Source: Zea mays | Lineage: Eukaryota; Streptophyta; Magnoliopsida; Poales; Poaceae | Reading direction: 5' to 3' | DNA length: 64,000 nucleotides | Assembly (NCBI RefSeq): GCF_902167145.1 | Contig: NC_050097.1 | Coordinates: forward strand, 169,476,923-169,540,922 | Shown here: positions 22,063 through 32,998 of the stretch, in pieces | How the letters are laid out: each line of letters begins with the position of its first letter | How positions within the stretch are numbered: position 1 is the first letter of the stretch | Program-made: the position numbers and the translations under genes | The notes under the pieces: generated by a model | Seen by the model: the letters and a program-made list of their open reading frames with translations, nothing else | The model's database searches: none | Told to the model about the DNA's origin: nothing

Positions 22063-22175
22063 ACAGAGATGTGGTTCTGTCACTTCTGTGACTGTTGCCG
22101 TGTACGGAGACGAGGACAAGCCAACGCTTATAATGTTTACAGAGATGTGGTTCTGTGACCGTTGCCGTGTACTCA
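22063..22175 (+). pseudogene. NDRG/SF21-like exon fragment, partly duplicated
   Basis: After an acceptor-like TTACAG the plus strand reads RCGSVTSVTVAVYGDEDKPT, matching the RCGSVSVTVYGDEDKPAL region of plant NDL/SF21 (N-myc downstream-regulated) proteins but with small insertions. The sequence ACAGAGATGTGGTTCTGT recurs about 75 bp later, followed by GACCGTTGCCGTGTAC, so part of the exon is tandemly duplicated and out of frame. It lies about 250 bp before the Helitron 3' end. The insertions and duplication make it non-functional. Confidence 0.65.
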
Positions 22176-22397
22176 GGCTTTATTTCAACAGGATTTAAAT
22201 ATGAGATGTAGAGTGATTGATGTACATCACTTCACTAATCATGAAATCTGTAGAAGGCGAAACTACTAGCCATATATGATATGCATAATCCATGTGGTAA
22301 ACATTATCAATATCAAACAAATTATTTCTAATGGATTTCGCGCATTATCATAGTGATTGTTGTCGTTCCGTTTCTATGTTTCATACAAATTTTTTTA

Positions 22398-22428
22398 CTC
22401 CCGTCGCAACGCACGGGCACTCACCTAG
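22398..22428 (+). other. Helitron 3' terminus with hairpin
   Basis: CCCGTCGCAACGCACGGG can form a stem of five or six base pairs, with CTAG ten bases further on and a T immediately after. This hairpin is the replication stop signal expected at Helitron 3' ends. Confidence 0.95.
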
Positions 22429-22599
22429 TCAATGATGAAAAACCTTGCTGGTACTCGGATATAAAGAAGGAAAAGACAACAAGTGTCATGTGTTTCTTCA
22501 TATATGTACGATCCTGAGAAAGAACTACAACTGTCTGCAGTAGCTATCAGCACTATATTTTTAGAAGCTATTTTAGCCTAGCTGAAAGCGCATGAATTT

Positions 22600-25500
22600 C
22601 AAACAAAATGTAACGAAGCTCATGGAAACTCATGAGTTGCAATAATCAGAGCTCAAACAACCTGACCTGGATCCACCAACACCACCTCCACTGGATTGAC
22701 TAATGCTTCCTTCCTCATCGTCAGCAACGAACAGTTTTTTCGCTATTGATTTGCTAGGCGAAGAGCATGATCTACAAGTTTTAGTGGATTCAATCAAAGC
22801 TGTAGTAACACACAATATGCGCAAGAAGGAAGCACAACTTTTGCTATCGAGACTCGCCTCTTCCTAGTTGTCGAGGACTGAGTAGTCACACGCTCAGCAT
22901 CTCCAATGTCAACGGTTTCCTGCATCAAGGTAGAGAATAAACCACACATGCTGCAACATACCATTTATGTAGGTAGTTGGAACACGTACCAAATACTTTG
23001 TAGTGGCGATGCTACCCTGAGGCGTCAAAGGTGTCAGAGGTGAAGACAAGGTGTCTGTCTTGTGAGGAGTGTCTTCCATGCTGCTGCTTGCACCTTGTGA
23101 GAACATAAGTGAAGACTGGTGTGTCCCTACGGTTGATGTTGAAATGTCAACATTTTGATTGCCTAGTTCCTTTACAGTAGCATTGACCTGGAAGCAAACG
23201 TCTCCAGAGTTAATTGTGTGCCCAGAGAAGCTAACGTTCCAAATGAACGTCCTTTCAAGCAGCTTTGTGATTGCATCTGGAATGAAGCCTGATGGAGTGT
23301 TCGCTATGAGCATATCGCAAGGCCTTTTGACAATTCTTTGAGCCATGCGCCCAAAGAGAATGAAGTATGTATCAGCTGTCTCGTCTCCTGCAGTGACAAG
23401 TATTTTATACCTGAAATAAGAGGTGTCAATGACTTAGTGTGGTTAACATAGTAGGCTTGTAAGTCCCAAAGGAATCAATATGTAAACAGGAAAACATTGA
23501 TGTAAAGAAGGTAGAATGTTTTTGTGTTGTTGGGGGGCTGAGGGGTGATAGAGAATCTAGTATATGAACTTGTTGTATAGATTCGTGTCATGTTTGATGC
23601 ACACAAAACTGGTACATTGAGTTGACGAAGGGAAGAGTGCTGCTCAACCCGAGGAAACGTCATCTAACCTTTGGACGGGCATAGCAATGTTAGCACAATC
23701 ACAGTTTGTGCATTTGTAAGAGTCTCCGTGAGTGACAGCTGTGCAGGCACATTTTCTGCATGAGTTATACCACCACTTGTTGTCAATTTTCCTTATAGTG
23801 ACTGTAAACAAGAATTCCTTTCCCTGCATGGAAGATAAGAAAAAGAGGCAATGTCAAATAAATGTGTTATGCTGAAACCTATATGGATGTAACTCCAATA
23901 TGCCTCTAATAGAAAACTGCAGGTTCAATGGCATTTTTAGGGAGATAAATGTTTGTAGCAGTAAGAATCCAAGTGGGCAAATAATTTGCATAGCTGGTTG
24001 AATTGAAAGTTAGAGTTGCCTTACTTAAATTGAAAATTCTTGGGTTATAAGCAATTGAAGAGTTGGTGCATTGTTGCCTTTTTCCATCTAAGTGTCGTAG
24101 GACGGACATGATTATTGCTCGTGTGACCAACTTCTTTTGTACAGCACATAATTTGCACTGGACCATTGTTTTTTAGTTGGTGACTGGAGATGTCAGTCGT
24201 TAATTGATCCTATGACGTCAATCCCTCATGCTTTAGATTTATTAGATATGCTCTCCTAATATTTGAAGTTGTTGTTATATGACATACCATGATTTCTTTT
24301 GGGCTACAAGTTGCGAACACATGCCACCCAATGATACTCGGTGTCGTAGGTCACAGAAATAAAATAAAGAACAGTAGTAAAACATTATCCACACAACTAA
24401 TTTATATTGACTGGAAATCTGGAGCACCAAGTATGAAGTAATCTTATGCGTTATGTGTATATTTGGAAGCTATCGACAGCAGAATATAATAGGTACTGGG
24501 TATGTCGTGTACCTTGTTTTCAAAGGGATGGAGATACTTGATGTACGACACCTTTTGCTCCTCAGCAACAGGAGATATAAGCTGGCTCGAAGTAACAGTT
24601 GCATTCCACTTCACTGGTTTATGATCACCGCGTGCGCTGGTTTGCAATGTATTTGTAGAAGCATTCCGTTAGAAAAAAGGCAAGAGCAGGCAACATGTGC
24701 ATATATTTGATAACAAGAGGATAGCATTACCTGGACATAAGGGTTTCTACCTCAGGAATGGATGGATTGATGTACCACTTACATGGTGAGCTTCCAGTCA
24801 GACAAAGCCCATCTAAAAAAGGGCAGAAGGTATAAATGTATGGGAGTCGGGAAAAGACTAAGTGTTACGTGAATATACCTGCATATTTTTTGACGAGTGT
24901 GCCAACAAATAGCACAATCTATGGGGAATTCTGCCCATCTTCGTATATGCGCTCTCCTGGGAATAGGGTGGCTTGGGCACCCCACAACACGACATTGACT
25001 GAAGCACCTCTGTTGTTTCTAGTTCAAGTATGGAACATGAGTCACAAACAATGTATATGTAAGACAACGGCAAAATACATACCATACATCTAGCAGAACA
25101 CAAGGTAAGAACAACCATGTAGTCCAAACCTTGCACTGCATATGGAAATGTTCCTCTTCAAGCTGGAAGCTTGTTGTCCTTTGGAGCGATGTGGCAAAAC
25201 ATTCGAGACTGAAGTAACTATCCCAATGGCATCTGCTTTCAAACGAGTAGTATATACAATATTAGCAAAGAAAAACAGGCGTCGTAAGTATATAGGTAAC
25301 AACGTTTACCTGTATAGTAGTCTTTATGGTCGATGCGCGCATGGATCTGCTCTATGTGAGTGAGGGAGTAGGTAAGTGTAGGAAATGCAGGAGGAATATC
25401 AATAACCTGCTCTAACTTTGTCCAATTCGTGAAGGTAATAATGATATCATTTGGAACTAGCTTTTACAAGTTGTTCGATGCTCGAACTCGAAAGTATGTC

Positions 25501-25620
25501 ATGTTGTATACGCTGCCTTCTTTTATGAGTGGCCTGAATTTCTCTATGAAGGGTGGGTATATCGTAGCATGTATGCTATTTCCCTGGATATAGAAAGATG
25601 TAGATTCAACTTTAGTAAGA
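22600..25620 (-). pseudogene. RPA1-like gene of the leftward Helitron (decayed, multi-exon)
   Basis: Minus-strand segments resemble the C-terminal part of replication protein A large subunit. The clearest is 23644-23829, WWYNSCRKC followed by YKCTNCDC, the zinc-binding site of the RPA C-terminal OB fold. Next is 22909-23400, reading through DTYFILFGRMAQRIVKRPCD and then a Ser/Thr-rich linker. Upstream parts (about 24.0-25.3 kb) are broken by stops and introns. Plant autonomous Helitrons carry RPA genes downstream of RepHel, and these lie downstream of, and in the same direction as, the RepHel remnant at 26.2-39.4 kb. Single-strand DNA binding during rolling-circle replication would be the role. 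Exon limits are approximate. Confidence 0.65.
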
Positions 25621-25823
25621 GTAGAAACAATTCAACTAGTAAAAAGAAGGCACATTAGGCTCTTTATTATCATATTAAAGGGAAAAACACCGTTGAAGCA
25701 AACTGGTGAGGATGTAGATTCAACTTTAGTAAGATTAGAAACAATTCAGCTAGTAAAAAGAAGGCACATTAGGCTCTCTATTATCATATTGAGGGGAAAA
25801 CCGCTGAAGCAAACTGGTGAGAT
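25598..25823. repeat. 113-bp tandem duplication
   Basis: GATGTAGATTCAACTTTAGT opens both copies (25598 and 25711), and both end in GAAGCAAACTGGTGAG. The copies differ by a few substitutions and a small deletion. Confidence 0.9.
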
Positions 25824-26245
25824 GCAACAATAAGCTGGTAGAGGTTGTTGCTACTTTACCTCTTCGTCGAGCAACACCATATCACAGCGTAGCAGCCTTG
25901 CATCATCCTGAGGATCAGAAAAGTCCCAAAACCGAGAAACACAGACGCATATTGTCACAGACAAGTTCCCACACTGCAGGCTTGGAATCAACACGTCTCC
26001 CATCTGCAGTGTTGACCCAAAAAATGGCATAAACATTAGAGAATATAGCAGCAGGGAAGTAGATAAGGCTAGTATACATATTGCACATTAGTATAACAAT
26101 TTTACCTCAAATCAAAAGATACTGTACACGCAACAAGAAAAAATGAAGATAACAAGCATGAAAAGAGACACAATCGTCTGAGTAGCAGCAGCGCTGGAGT
26201 ATTTACATATCATTGCTATGTACAACACAAAAGATGGATAAAAAA

Positions 26246-28095
26246 TTAGGTGGCTAGTATGGCAGCCGCTTCAGCGACAACGAGGACTTCGTGGTACACC
26301 ACATTTCGAGTCTGTACCCCGCACGAACCATCCTCATTCTCAATCAAGATTCTAAGGCCACCTCTGGATGTAGTCCTAGATACGGCCACATAAAGTTGTC
26401 CATAAGTGAAGACCGGTTTCTTGAGGTGAAGCCCAACCCTGGACATTGTTTGTCCTCGGCTCTTATTAATTATCATTGCGTAGCATACTCGTACTGGGAA
26501 TTGCCTTCTCTAGAGTGCGAACGACCATTTTACATCAGTAGTATTGAGGGTTATTCTTGGTATTAAAACCGCAGCACCCACATTAGAGCCTGTGAGAGCA
26601 ATGCATCTCAATATACGTTGTCCAGGCTCGGTAACGAGTAGTCGTGTACCATTGCAGAGGCCCATGCTTTGATTAAGGTTTCTCAACAACATAATTATGA
26701 CACCCTTTTTCAGCATAAGCTCGTGAGATGGGAAATTGTTTGCATTAATCAAATTTAAGAATTCAGTAGGATAGAGCACATCGAAATCTGGTATTCTTTC
26801 TGATGATTTTGATATAGTGTCACAACTAAGGTAGCGCACGGTTTCCCCAGGCACAAGCGAAACAACGTAGTTATTAATATCATCGACTGTAGCATTGTTT
26901 GGGCATATAATGGCACGCGAGGCTAGATATGTTGGTTTATCGTAATTCATAAAGAAATCTGGGTATACTTCAGATACAATCATGACTATTTTATCATTGT
27001 TAGTTTGGACAAGCAAGTCATCGGGAATTGTGATCCATGTGGGTTCATGATCACTAGTCCTTTTTCGGCAGGAAGTGTACTTATCACCTATAGACAGAAC
27101 CCATTTACCAAAAGATATGAGGTTGTTACGATCGTTTTCTTCCAAGGAGGGGCCAAGAAGGTGCATGTTCGTGCATAATTTAAGGAGGACAACGTGCTGC
27201 CACAACTTCGAATTCGTAATTGATGCATTAACTATGGAATACCGTGAGCCCTTTCGTACGACAGGTAAAATCTGACGGAAATCGCCACCAAGAACAACAA
27301 TCTTGCCACCAAATTGGAGGATTGCATTTGAAGGTGTTTGCTCAGAAAGAATATCTCGCATAGTTCTATCTAGAGCCTCGAAGCAACGACGATGTGTCAT
27401 TGGCGCTTCATCCCATATAATCAGAGTGGCAATTTGTATAAGCTCAGCAAGCATGGTCCCCCGGTTCACGTTGCATGTGCTAGCATCGTTTATGTCAAAT
27501 AGTATTTTAAACCTTGAATGTGCAGTGCGTCCTTTAGGTAGTAGAAGAGATGCAACGCCTGACGATGCGACAGCTAGCACTATTTTCTTCTCGGAACGTA
27601 AACTCGCAATTAAAGTGGTCCATAGGAATGTTTTGCCTGTGCCACCATGGCCACAAACAAAGAAGAAACTAGGTGATCTATTGTGAACACGTCCAATTAT
27701 AGTGTCGTACACTTTCCGTTGGTCATCATTCAATTGCGCAACTAAAGATAAAGCATGCATGGACAACATCAAAGGATCAGGATCCATCTCGTCGTTAATC
27801 AATCTGTTTTCACCCATATAATGGCAATGATTAGTGAATCTTGGTAGGTCGTAATCATTTATGTTCCCACCACTGTTCGCGAAAACGTCTGTAAGGTTCT
27901 GTATAAGTAAGGACATGAGTTGTTCTTCAGGGACTTTGTAGTTGGGGTTTCCAGTCGCGTCTCTATGTCTACGGCACATGTCATCTGTAAAGTAATGCCA
28001 GTATTTGTCGAACAGTGCATGTACCTTTCCAATGGAACAGTACAAAACCACAGTGACGAACAACTGTCTAAGTTGGTACGCAGATGCGGACACAA
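26246..28095 (-). pseudogene. Helitron RepHel, PIF1-like helicase half
   Basis: Leftward reading with the SF1B/PIF1 motifs in order: LNDDQRKVYD, Walker A GHGGTGKT (27629-27652), Walker B LIIWDEAPM, GGDFRQILPV, then the C-terminal INKSRGQT and YVAVSRTTSRGGLRI near 26250-26470. This helicase unwinds DNA during rolling-circle transposition. A nonsense TAG at 26510-26512 splits an otherwise continuous frame. Its upstream end at 28095 is cut by the Sirevirus at 28098. The first 58 codons (27922-28095) are repeated on the other side of the Sirevirus. Confidence 0.9.
27922..28095 (-). repeat. 174-bp duplicated RepHel segment, left copy
   Basis: Identical in span to 36688-36861, with about six substitutions (about 3.4%). 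It encodes the SAYQLRQLFVTVVLYCSIG to PNYKVPEE segment. It abuts the left LTR of Copia 2 (after two extra bases, AT). Confidence 0.95.
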
Positions 28096-28097
28096 AT

Positions 28098-29354
28098 TGA
28101 GAGCACCTAGAGGGGGTGAATAGGTGATCCTATAAAATTCAACACTCATAGCCACAAAACTTAGTTATTAAAGTTAGAACGGCTAAGTAGCTTGAAACGA
28201 GCTCTTGTGAACATAGACAATCAAAGAGAAAGCACACAAGAGACACGAGATTTTTATCCTGTGGTTCGGCCAAGTAATGCTTGCCTACTTCCACGTTGTG
28301 GTGTCCCAATGGACGAGGGTTGCACTCAACCCCTTTCAAGTCATCCGATGATCAACTTGAATACCACGGTTTTTCTTCCTTATATTTTTTCCCGTTTGCA
28401 AGGAATCTCTACAAGTTGGAGCCTCTCGCCCTTACAAGATTGATCACAAAGAACGCACAAGAGTAAGGTTGGGAAGAGCAACGCACACAAGACTCAAAAT
28501 GCAGCACACCAACGCACACAAGTGAAGACTTGAGCTCAAATGACACACAGGGAGTTCTCGACTCGAATGGAGCTCAAATCTCTAACACAACAAAGCGAAT
28601 GCGCGGGAGCAGAGTCTGGATGCCTTAGAATGATTAGTGCAAGCTTGGGTGACTCCTCCATGTGCCTAGGGGTCCCTTTTATAGCCCTAAGGCAGCTAGG
28701 AGCCGTTGGAGGCCAACAAGGAAGGCTATCCTTGCCTTCTGTCGGGTGGCGCACCGGACAGTCCGGTGCGCCACCGGACAGTCACTGTAGACGGTCCGGT
28801 GCGGATCTGTTTCCTTTTCTAGCACAGATGACCGTTGCAGCGCCGAGCCAGTTGGCGCACCGGACACTGTTCGGTGCACACCGGACAGTCCGGTGCTCCC
28901 TGCCGACCGTTGGCGCGGGCCACGCGTCGCCCGCGGATTGCGCGACCGACCGTTGCGCTGGCGAGCATTGGCTCACCGGACAGTCTGGTGCACTACCGGA
29001 CAGTCCGGTGAATTATAGTCGTACGCCGCTGATTTTTCCCGAGAGTGGCCAGTTCACCGGAAGCCAGCTTGGCGCATCGGACACTGTCTGGTGCACCACC
29101 GGACAGTCCGGTGTACCAGACCGAGTTGGACTTTGGCTGTACTCAGCCAAGTCTTTTGCAATTCTTTCTTTTCCTGTTTCTAGCACTTAGACACAATATG
29201 TTAGTACTCAAAACAATGTACTAAGTCTAGAAACGTACCTTGTCACATGATTTGCACTTTTTGCTTGTTTGGCACATAACAACTCAAAGATTATGTGTTG
29301 GCACTTAATCACCAAAACACTATAGAAATGGCCCAAAGGCACATTTCCCTTTCA
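28098..29354 (-). repeat. 3' LTR of Copia 2
   Basis: 1257 bp. Minus-strand TATAAAAGGG at about 28676-28685. Upstream of it on that strand (28750-29125) are many CACCGGACAGTCCGGTG-type palindromes. Arg/Pro-rich open frames across this stretch follow from base composition. Confidence 0.93.
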
Positions 29355-30159
29355 ATCTCCCCCTTTTTGGTGATTTATGCCAACACATCAAAAAGCAATC
29401 AAAATAATTGCAATATCAATGCAAATGAGGACCAAATTGTTTTTGACTCTAATTTGATATATTTGGATCATTCTTTGCCACCACTTGGTTTGTTTTTGCA
29501 AATCAAATTCATTTTCCTATCTCTAAGTCAAACTCACTTGTTTGGGCATAAAGAGAGATATTCCAAGAGTGAAATTGATCAAGATCCAAAAACTCCCCCT
29601 TTTTCCTTTCAATGTATCTTTGAGACTACATCAAGTACACTTAAACACAAGAGACCAAATTTTGCAATAATAGTATTTTGACAAATCAAAAGTTCTAACT
29701 CTATTGTTTTCAAAAATTCTCAAGTGGTAGCTGATCCATTTTCTTTGGCCTTAATTTCTCCCCCTTTGGCATCAAGCACCAAAACGGGATCATTTGTGGC
29801 CCTTTAACCCCATTGCCTCACCAAAGATGTCAATTAAGAGCAAAAAAGGCAATAAGAGCATAAGAATGAACTTGGAGGTGAGTATACTAATACCGGAGTG
29901 CAGTGGAAGTCTTGCATGGTCCAAGTTCACCTTTTCCCTTTCAATGTATCTTTGAGACTACATCAAGTACACTTAAACACAAAGGTTAGTCTCAAAGGGT
30001 CAAGTTGTAGCACATCTCCCCTAAATATGTGCATCATTCACACATGGACTTTTGAGGTCCGGGGATCCCTTGCACAACTTGAGCACCATAAATAAGCAAC
30101 AAATTGCATAAATGTATAAGTAACATGATCAAAGGCATAAAACACATGTATGCTATAGA
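29355..30159 (-). promoter_or_regulatory. Copia 2 non-coding 3' region with repeated polypurine motifs
   Basis: Minus-strand GGGGGAGAT lies directly against the 3' LTR, and further GGGGGAG-like tracts lie at about 29594-29600 and 29757-29765. A CTTTTCCCTTTCAATGTATC block occurs at both 29605 and 29932. Multiple polypurine-like tracts upstream of the 3' LTR are a known Sirevirus hallmark. Confidence 0.7.
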
Positions 30160-31524
30160 TCAATCCAAGTTACGCGAATCTAAGACATTTAGCTCACTAT
30201 GCAGCCTGCAAAAGGTTTTCTCATCTAATGGCTTGGTAAAGATATCGGCTAGCTGGTTCTCGGAGCTAATATGGAACACCTCGATATCTCCCTTTTGCTG
30301 GTGGTCTCTTAGAAAGTGATGTCGGATGTCTATGTGCTTAGTGCGGCTATGCTCAATAGGATTATCCGCCATGCGGATTGCACTCTCATTGTCACATAGG
30401 AGTGGGACTTTGCTCAGATTGTAGCCAAAGTCCTGGAGGGTTTGCCTCATCCAAAGTAGTTGCGCGCAACACTGTCCTGCGGCAACATACTCGGCCTCAG
30501 TGGTGGATAGGGCAACGGAGGTTTGTTTCTTTGAACTCCAAGACATTAGGGACCTTCCTAGGAATTGGAACGTCCCTGATGTACTCTTCCTATCAACCTT
30601 GCATCCAGTATAATCGGAGTCTGAATATCCAATTAAGTCAAAGGTAGACCCCTTTGGATACCAGATCCCGAAGCAAGGCGTAGAAACTAAATATCTAAGA
30701 ATCCGCTTAACGGCCACAAGGTGACATTCCCTGGGGTCGGATTGAAATCTAGCACACATGCATACGCTAAGCATAATATCCGGTCTACTAGCACATAAAT
30801 AAAGTAATGACCCCATCATAGATCGGTATGCCTTTTGATCAAGGGACTTACCTCCTTTGTTGAGGTCGACATGTCTGTTGGTTCCCATAGGTGTCTTCGT
30901 GGGCTTGGCGTCCTTCATCCCAAACCGCTTGAGAAGATCTTGAGTGTACTTCGTTTGGGAGATGAAGGTGTCGTCCTTGAGTTGCTTCACTTGGAACCCA
31001 AGGAAGTAGTTCAACTCGCCCATCATTGACATCTCAAACTTTTGAGTCATCACCCTGCTAAACTCCTCACAAGACTCTTGGTTAGTAGAACCAAATATTA
31101 TGTCATCGACATAAATTTGGCACACAAAAAGATCACCGTCACAAGTCTTAGTGAAAAGACTGGGATCGGCTTTCCCAACCTTGAAAGAATTAGCAATTAA
31201 GAAATCTCTAAGGCATTCATACCATGCTCTTGGGGCTTGCTTAAGTCCATAGAGCGCCTTAGAGAGCTTACACACATGGTCGGGGTACCTGTCATCCTCA
31301 AAGCCAGGGGGTTGTTCCACATACACCTCCTCCTTTATTGGCCCGTTGAGGAAAGCGCTCTTCACATCCATTTGAAACAACCTAAAAGAGTGGTGAGCGG
31401 CATAGGCTAATAATATTCTAATAGACTCTAGCCTAGCCACAGGAGCAAACATCTCCTCGAAATCCAAACCTGCGACTTGGGCATAACCTTTTGCCACAAG
31501 TCGAGCCTTGTTCCTTGTCACCAC
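30160..31524 (-). pseudogene. Copia 2 reverse transcriptase-RNase H part
   Basis: 454 codons. Reverse transcriptase from [20 protein letters not shown] through [20 protein letters not shown] and the YVDD active site ([13 protein letters not shown]), then RNase H ([38 protein letters not shown]) and the usual tail [13 protein letters not shown]...[11 protein letters not shown]. The frame is open to its end. The N-terminal part is joined abruptly to integrase sequence at about 31530. Confidence 0.9.
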
Positions 31525-31529
31525 CCCGT

Positions 31530-32933
31530 GCTCGTCTTAAACTCTCCAAGCATCGTCCTCGCCATGTCGATAAGCGTCCTGTTCTTCCTCTCTACCACAC
31601 CGTTTTGCTATGGTGTGTAGGGAGCGGAGAACTCGTGCTTGACACCTTCCTCCTCAAGATACTCCTCAACTTGTAAGTTCTTGAACTCGGACCCGTTGTC
31701 GCTCCTTATCTTTTTCACCTTGAGCTCAATTTCGTTTTGAGCCCTTCTTAGAAAGCGCTTTAGGGTCCCTTGGGTTTCTGATTTATCCTGCAAAAAGAAC
31801 ACCCAAGTGAAGCGGGAAAAGACATCTATAATTACAAGACCATACTTACTTCCCCCGATGCTAAGGTAGGTGACAGGTCCGAAGAGGTCCATGTGAATAA
31901 GCTCCAGTGGTCTTGATGTTGTCATCACATTCTTGCTGTGATGAGTGCTTCCCACCTATTTTCCTGCCTGACAAGCTACACAAGGTCTGTCTTTCTCGAA
32001 ACAGACATTGGTTAGTCCTAACACATTGTTGGGGCGAAGGCAAAGACGCCACCCTTCGCTCGAGGCCTTCGCTGCAGTCGCTGGTCTGACAGAGACAAAA
32101 CGGGCAGGGACACCCTTCGCTCTATTCGGCACCAGACGAAGGCCTGCGACGGCGTCATCCCACAGTGACGCCTCGCCCAGCTCAGAGGCCCACGTGCGAT
32201 CCGGCCCATTGTAACGGGCCCTGCGTGGCCGTCGCGTGTTACGGGCCTAATTTGTAAAGGCATCCCTGTAATTACAGTCTGTAACCCTACTTTATGGGAA
32301 TATTCTAGGGATAACCTAGGTAGCTGAGGGCACATGCGTCCTTAACACAAGGCGCTGGGCGCTCAGGTACCTATAAATACCCCCGCACAGTGCCCGTGAG
32401 AGGCCAGATTAACAGAGCTATTGCCATCTTGCGCGTAACCCTGTTGACGTCACTGTTCACCCTTGTTGGCCCCCTTTGTGACCGAGAGCAAGTACCAACA
32501 CACATGTTCTCCCTTTAGAAGTTTATGAAGGTTCTTCATCCCAACATGTGCTAGACGGCGATGCCACAGCCAGTCCGTGCTAGTCTTAGCTATTAAGCAT
32601 GCATCTAGATCGGCCTCCTCTCGAAAAATCAACTAAGTAGAGTTTGTCATCTAATACACCCTTAAACGCTAATGAACCATCACTCCTTCTAAAGACAGAA
32701 ACATCTATATTTGTAAATAGACAATTATAACTCATGTTACATAATTGACTCACAGACAATAAGTTGTACCCGAGCGATTCAACTAAGAACACATTGGACA
32801 TAGAATGCTCGGATGTAATGGCTATCTTTCCCAATCCTTTAACCTTGCCTTGGTTCCCATCTCCAAAGATGATCGAATCCTGGGAATCCTTGTTCTTGAC
32901 GTAGGAGGTGAACATCTTCTTCTCTCCCGTCAT
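31530..32933 (-). pseudogene. Copia 2 protease-integrase remnants, broken
   Basis: Pieces from right to left: protease-proximal segment 32586-32933 (DSIIFGDGNQGKVKGLGKIA), integrase zinc finger 32502-32632 (DWLWHRRLAHVGMKNLHKLL), then integrase core 31530-32026 (LIHMDLFGPV; VIIDVFSRFTWVF; IRSDNGSEFKN; PYTP). A solo LTR (32027-32500) interrupts it, and a deletion removes the integrase C terminus and the start of reverse transcriptase. A premature stop follows YTP (minus TAG near 31606). Confidence 0.85.
32027..32500 (+). mobile_element. Solo LTR (474 bp) with perfect target duplication
   Basis: Begins TGTTGGGGCGAAGG and ends AGTACCAACA, flanked on both sides by CACAT (32022-32026 and 32501-32505). 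It has a plus-strand TATAAATA at 32372-32379. No internal region is present, so it is a recombination product. The TGTTGGGG...CCAACA ends and GAAGG-rich sequence resemble the Gypsy LTR at 59977, but the two are not obviously the same family. Confidence 0.93.
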
Positions 32934-32998
32934 GTGGTTTGTGCATCCGCTGTCGATAATCCAGCTTGAGCCCCGAATGCATAAACCTGCAAGGTAAT

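Larger units (their letters stand above)
10863..22428 (+). mobile_element. Rightward Helitron carrying gene fragments, with a nested Copia element
   Basis: The 5' end is TCTCTACTACTCTTAAGT after an A. The 3' end is the hairpin CCCGTCGCAACGCACGGG followed by CACTCACCTAG before a T. Both termini match the maize Helitron consensus. Total length is 11,566 bp, of which 4,799 bp are a later Copia insertion plus its target duplication. I see no RepHel of its own. It carries spliced-gene pieces in its own orientation: an unknown gene (10.9-14.3 kb), an inositol tris/tetrakisphosphate kinase (20.0-22.0 kb) and an NDRG/SF21-like piece (22.06 kb). It would depend on a helper element. Confidence 0.9.

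Noticed and set aside
28540..29190. 216-codon ORF in Sirevirus LTR
   Set aside because: It runs through palindromic CACCGGACAGTCCGGTG motifs of the LTR; the same holds for 35852-36436, 44584-45231 and 52689-53282.
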